From Brevibacterium senegalense (GTDB lineage Bacteria > Actinomycetota > Actinomycetes > Actinomycetales > Brevibacteriaceae), in the NCBI RefSeq assembly GCF_000285835.1, contig NZ_HE978602.1, forward strand, positions 190,499 to 254,498: a stretch of 64,000 bases of DNA. Reading direction: 5' to 3'. Under the pieces are notes generated by a model. It made no database searches. It saw nothing but the letters and a program-made list of their open reading frames with translations, and was not told the DNA's origin. The stretch's first letter is position 1. The number at the start of each line of letters is the position of its first letter. The translations under genes and the position numbers were made by a program. Positions 59,918-64,000 of the stretch are shown one piece after another.

Positions 59918-60915
59918 GCTGAGTCACCCTCCGTGCTCGTGGTGGCGGACCGGGTGTGTGCGCCGTCCGTCGCGCCCAGGTCCGCAGCTGCTCGGTCGAG
60001 CCCCGGCCACGAGGTGCGGGGACGACCGGCCGCGGCGCGCGCGGCCAGGCCCGCCTTGACGGGGTCCGGCACACGGATGCGGGTGCGCGCGATCCGGTGG
60101 GCGGGGGTGGCCGCGATGCGGTGGGTGAGCTCGGCGAACACGCCGAAGGCCGTCCACACGGCAGGTCGGACACGCGTGGGCAGCAGGTCGATCGCGGGCG
60201 CGGCCCGGGCGAGTTCCGCGAAGATCTGGCCGGTCAGACGGTCGCGGTCCCCGGTCGTGAAGCCGGTCTGCGCCTGCCCCGGTGCCACGACGTAGCCGCG
60301 CCTCAGGCGGGCGGAGTCGTGCGCGATGTCGCGCAGGAAGTTGACCTTCTGGAACGCAGAGCCCAGGGCTCGGGCCCCCGGCAGCAGCCGGTGTTCCGCA
60401 TCCGCGGGCAGCGGAGCGCCGTCGAAGAAGGCGAGGACGCACATTTCGCCCACGACTTCGGCGGAGCCGTGGATGTAGGCGACGAGCTGGTCGCGGGAGA
60501 GGACGGTGGCGGTGACGGGATCTGCCGGGATGTCGGAGCGCATCGACGCGAAGAACGGCTCCCACTGGGCGGGGCCGATGCCCGTGCGGCGGGCGGTCAG
60601 CGCGAACGCGTGGGCGACGAGGTCCGTGGAGAACCCCGTCTGCACCGCGCGGGTGATGACGGTCTCGAACCGGTCCAGCTCCACGTGGAGGTCCGCAGGA
60701 TCCGCGCCCTCCCAGGCGCCGTCGACCAGCTCGTCCGCGACGCGCACCATCGCGTACACCGCTTCGATGTGTGCGCGGATGCGCCCCGGCAGAGCGGACG
60801 TGGCCAGCGAGAACGACGTCGAATAGCTGCGCATGACGCGCCGCGCAGCGGTCCGCGCCGTCAGCGCGAAGTGGTCCGCGGGTGAGCGGTGCGGCAGGAC
60901 GGGCATGGGTGCCAT
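59914..60915 (-). CDS. crtB: Phytoene synthase
   Basis: A 333-residue prenyl synthase that condenses two geranylgeranyl diphosphates to phytoene. YSTSFSLATSALP is the substrate-flap motif, VYAMVRVADELVDG the first Asp-rich region, and GEMCVLAFFDG plus KVNFLRDIAHDSARLRRGYV the second region. The second position usually read D-x-x-x-D in squalene/phytoene synthases is E-x-x-x-x here (SAEVVGEM), as in some relatives. It starts 28 bases after the ribH stop. No crtE (geranylgeranyl diphosphate synthase) gene lies next to it in this window. Confidence 0.9.
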   Translation of the reverse strand: MAPMPVLPHRSPADHFALTARTAARRVMRSYSTSFSLATSALPGRIRAHIEAVYAMVRVADELVDGAWEGADPADLHVELDRFETVITRAVQTGFSTDLVAHAFALTARRTGIGPAQWEPFFASMRSDIPADPVTATVLSRDQLVAYIHGSAEVVGEMCVLAFFDGAPLPADAEHRLLPGARALGSAFQKVNFLRDIAHDSARLRRGYVVAPGQAQTGFTTGDRDRLTGQIFAELARAAPAIDLLPTRVRPAVWTAFGVFAELTHRIAATPAHRIARTRIRVPDPVKAGLAARAAAGRPRTSWPGLDRAAADLGATDGAHTRSATTSTEGDSA

Positions 60916-60943
60916 TGTCCCTGATCCGGATCGGGGAGTCGTC

Positions 60944-62861
<1,918 letters not shown>

Positions 62862-62865
<4 letters not shown>

Positions 62866-63599
62866 GACAGGTCTCCTTCTGAGGTGGTCGGTGTGGGAGC
62901 GGCGGTCCGGAACTCCGTGAGGCGGGCGGCGTACTTCGCGATGACGTCGACCTCGACGTTGACCGCGTCACGCTCCCGCAGCACACCCATGCGGGTCGCG
63001 GCCAGGGTGACGGGGATGAGGCTGACCTCGACCCAGTGCTGATCGTCGTCCGGGTGCGCGGGGCTCACCGCGGAGATCGTGAGCGAGATCCCGTCGAGCG
63101 CGATCGACCCCTTCTCCGCTGTGAACGGGGCCAGCTCTGCGGGCAGGCCGATGCGCACGCGCACCCAGTCGCCCTCGTCGACGACGGCCAGCACGGTGCC
63201 CGTCCCGTCGACGTGGCCCTGCACGATGTGCCCGTCGAACCGGTCGCCCGCGCGCGGGCACCGCTCGAGGTTGACGGGGTCGCCGGGGGACAGCCGGCCC
63301 ACCGTCGTGCGGGTGAGGGTCTCGCCCATGACGTGGGCGGTGAAGAGGCCCGAGGCCGGGCCTGGGACGGACGACCCCGTCGCCGAGGCCGGGGTCGGCT
63401 GTGCGACGGTGTCTCGTGCTGCAGCCGTGGCTCCGGCGTTGGGCGCCTGGGTGAGGCACACGCCGTTCACTGCCAGCGAGCCCCCGTCCGGCAACCCGTC
63501 CAGGACCCTGCCTGCGCGCAGGGTCAGCACCGCCGAGCCCTCACCCGTCGGCACGAGCGAGACGACCTCGCCCATCTCCTCGATGATTCCGGTGAACAT
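62862..63599 (-). CDS. ribE: Riboflavin synthase, alpha subunit
   Basis: A 245-residue riboflavin synthase, dismutating two lumazines to riboflavin. The two homologous barrels are visible: MFTGIIEEMGEVVSL with LAVNGVCLT in the first, and FDGHIVQGHVDGTG with GSIALDGISLTIS in the second. Between LTQAP and LFTAHVMGETL lies an Ala/Thr/Pro-rich insertion of about 32 residues, absent from most homologues. ATG 63599 is three bases after the ribD stop. Confidence 0.93.
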
Positions 63600-63602
63600 G
63601 GG

Positions 63603-64000
63603 TCAGCTGCCTTTCGTGGGTGCGGGAGTAGGACTGAGCCGAAGGAGGGTGTCCGGATTCGGCGCGCTGTCCGACAGCGGCTCGACGGGGTCCGACACCC
63701 AGCGGATGCCGTCCGCCAGGGTCGTGATGCCCAGGTCTGCGAGACCGGTCAGCCCGTCGCCCAGGAGGAGCGGCGCGATGTGGAGCTCCAGCTCGTCGAC
63801 CAGGTCCGCGCGCACCAGCGCACCGGCCAGCTGCGCGCCGCCCTCGACGAGGACGTGGTCGAGGCCGCGCGTCTTGAGATCCTCGAGCGCCGAGCGGGGA
63901 TCGCGCGTGCGCAGATGGATCGTGCGCGGATCCTGCGCCAGGTGCGAGGCGGGGTCGAGGCCCCGCATCCCGACGACGACGGGGACGGGCTGGGTGATCT
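63603..64000 (-). CDS. ribD: Riboflavin biosynthesis protein RibD, C-terminal part (cut by window edge)
   Basis: The last 132 or so codons of the bifunctional deaminase/reductase, running off the right edge. Upstream of an internal ATG the frame continues as ITQPVPVVVG-MRGLDP, which is the family's reductase core. DHVLVEGGAQLAGALVRADLVDEL and IAPLLLGDG (about 40 to 90 residues from the cut) identify the RibD C-terminal domain. The riboflavin operon promoter and any FMN riboswitch would lie outside the window. Confidence 0.9.
   Translation of the reverse strand, partial: ITQPVPVVVGMRGLDPASHLAQDPRTIHLRTRDPRSALEDLKTRGLDHVLVEGGAQLAGALVRADLVDELELHIAPLLLGDGLTGLADLGITTLADGIRWVSDPVEPLSDSAPNPDTLLRLSPTPAPTKGS

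Noticed and set aside
60920..60937. Terminator between ribH and crtB
   Set aside because: Only 9 bp including a G-T pair, no loop without breaking the tip, and it overlaps the crtB ribosome-site region. I treat it as too weak to separate the operons.

Overview
The window is chromosomal DNA of a very GC-rich Gram-positive actinobacterium. The evidence is the strong GC bias at third codon positions, two surface proteins with an LPRTG sortase signal, lipoproteins with classical lipoboxes, several short leaders, and a CrtB-CrtI-CrtYe-CrtYf-CrtEb set of the kind used for C50 carotenoids in Corynebacterium and Micrococcales. I lean to Micrococcales or a coryneform relative but cannot name the genus from sequence alone. 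There are no rRNA or tRNA genes, insertion sequences, prophage genes or CRISPR array; it reads as a metabolic and surface region of the core chromosome.

Layout. 1-5 kb: the first codons of a probable glycerate kinase, an MFS exporter, phosphoglucomutase, a lipoprotein and a rhodanese. 5-15 kb: a beta-oxidation block (CoA ligase, CoA-transferase, thioesterase, crotonase, acyl-CoA dehydrogenase, thiolase, second CoA ligase). 15-20 kb: two tandem cell-wall-anchored trypsin-like proteases, each with its own copy of promoter and terminator, then a META-like lipoprotein. 20-24 kb: LysR regulator, CitMHS-type transporter and a split AtuA module. 24-29 kb: cyclase-family hydrolase plus CoA ligase, divergent from a TetR gene and an ACAD11-like dehydrogenase. 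29-32.8 kb: lipoprotein, TetR, zinc alcohol dehydrogenase. 32.8-43.9 kb: a SnoaL-like protein with a complete TRAP transporter, a TetR gene, an acyl-CoA dehydrogenase, and an operon of AtoE-type transporter, SCP2-like protein, alpha/beta hydrolase and CoA ligase. 44-48.7 kb: CaiB-type CoA-transferase, ACAD11-type kinase, FMN reductase, alcohol dehydrogenase. 49-53 kb: membrane protein and a LiaRS-like two-component pair with a DUF4097-like membrane protein. 53-56.4 kb: pyroglutamyl peptidase, MDR oxidoreductase, asparaginase. 56.5-64 kb: carotenoid genes directly downstream of ribD-ribE-ribBA-ribH.

How it works together. Much of the window imports organic acids, activates them to CoA thioesters and degrades them. 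Palindromes in promoters suggest at least three TetR circuits: an AAGAACG-NN-CGTTCTT operator shared by the SnoaL/TRAP and AtoE operons, a TGATCGTTCGATCA-like operator near several CoA genes, and a paired CGAACA-AG-TGTTCG site upstream of the TetR gene at 26978. Nine convergent gene pairs, every one in the window, are separated by a hairpin; eight of these are long and perfect or nearly so, and two are 50-nt palindromes of one family. The most novel-looking parts are the shared-operator uptake and catabolism regulon with its uncharacterised SCP2-like protein, the separated kinase and dehydrogenase halves of ACAD11, the tandem protease unit, and the 50-nt palindromic element.
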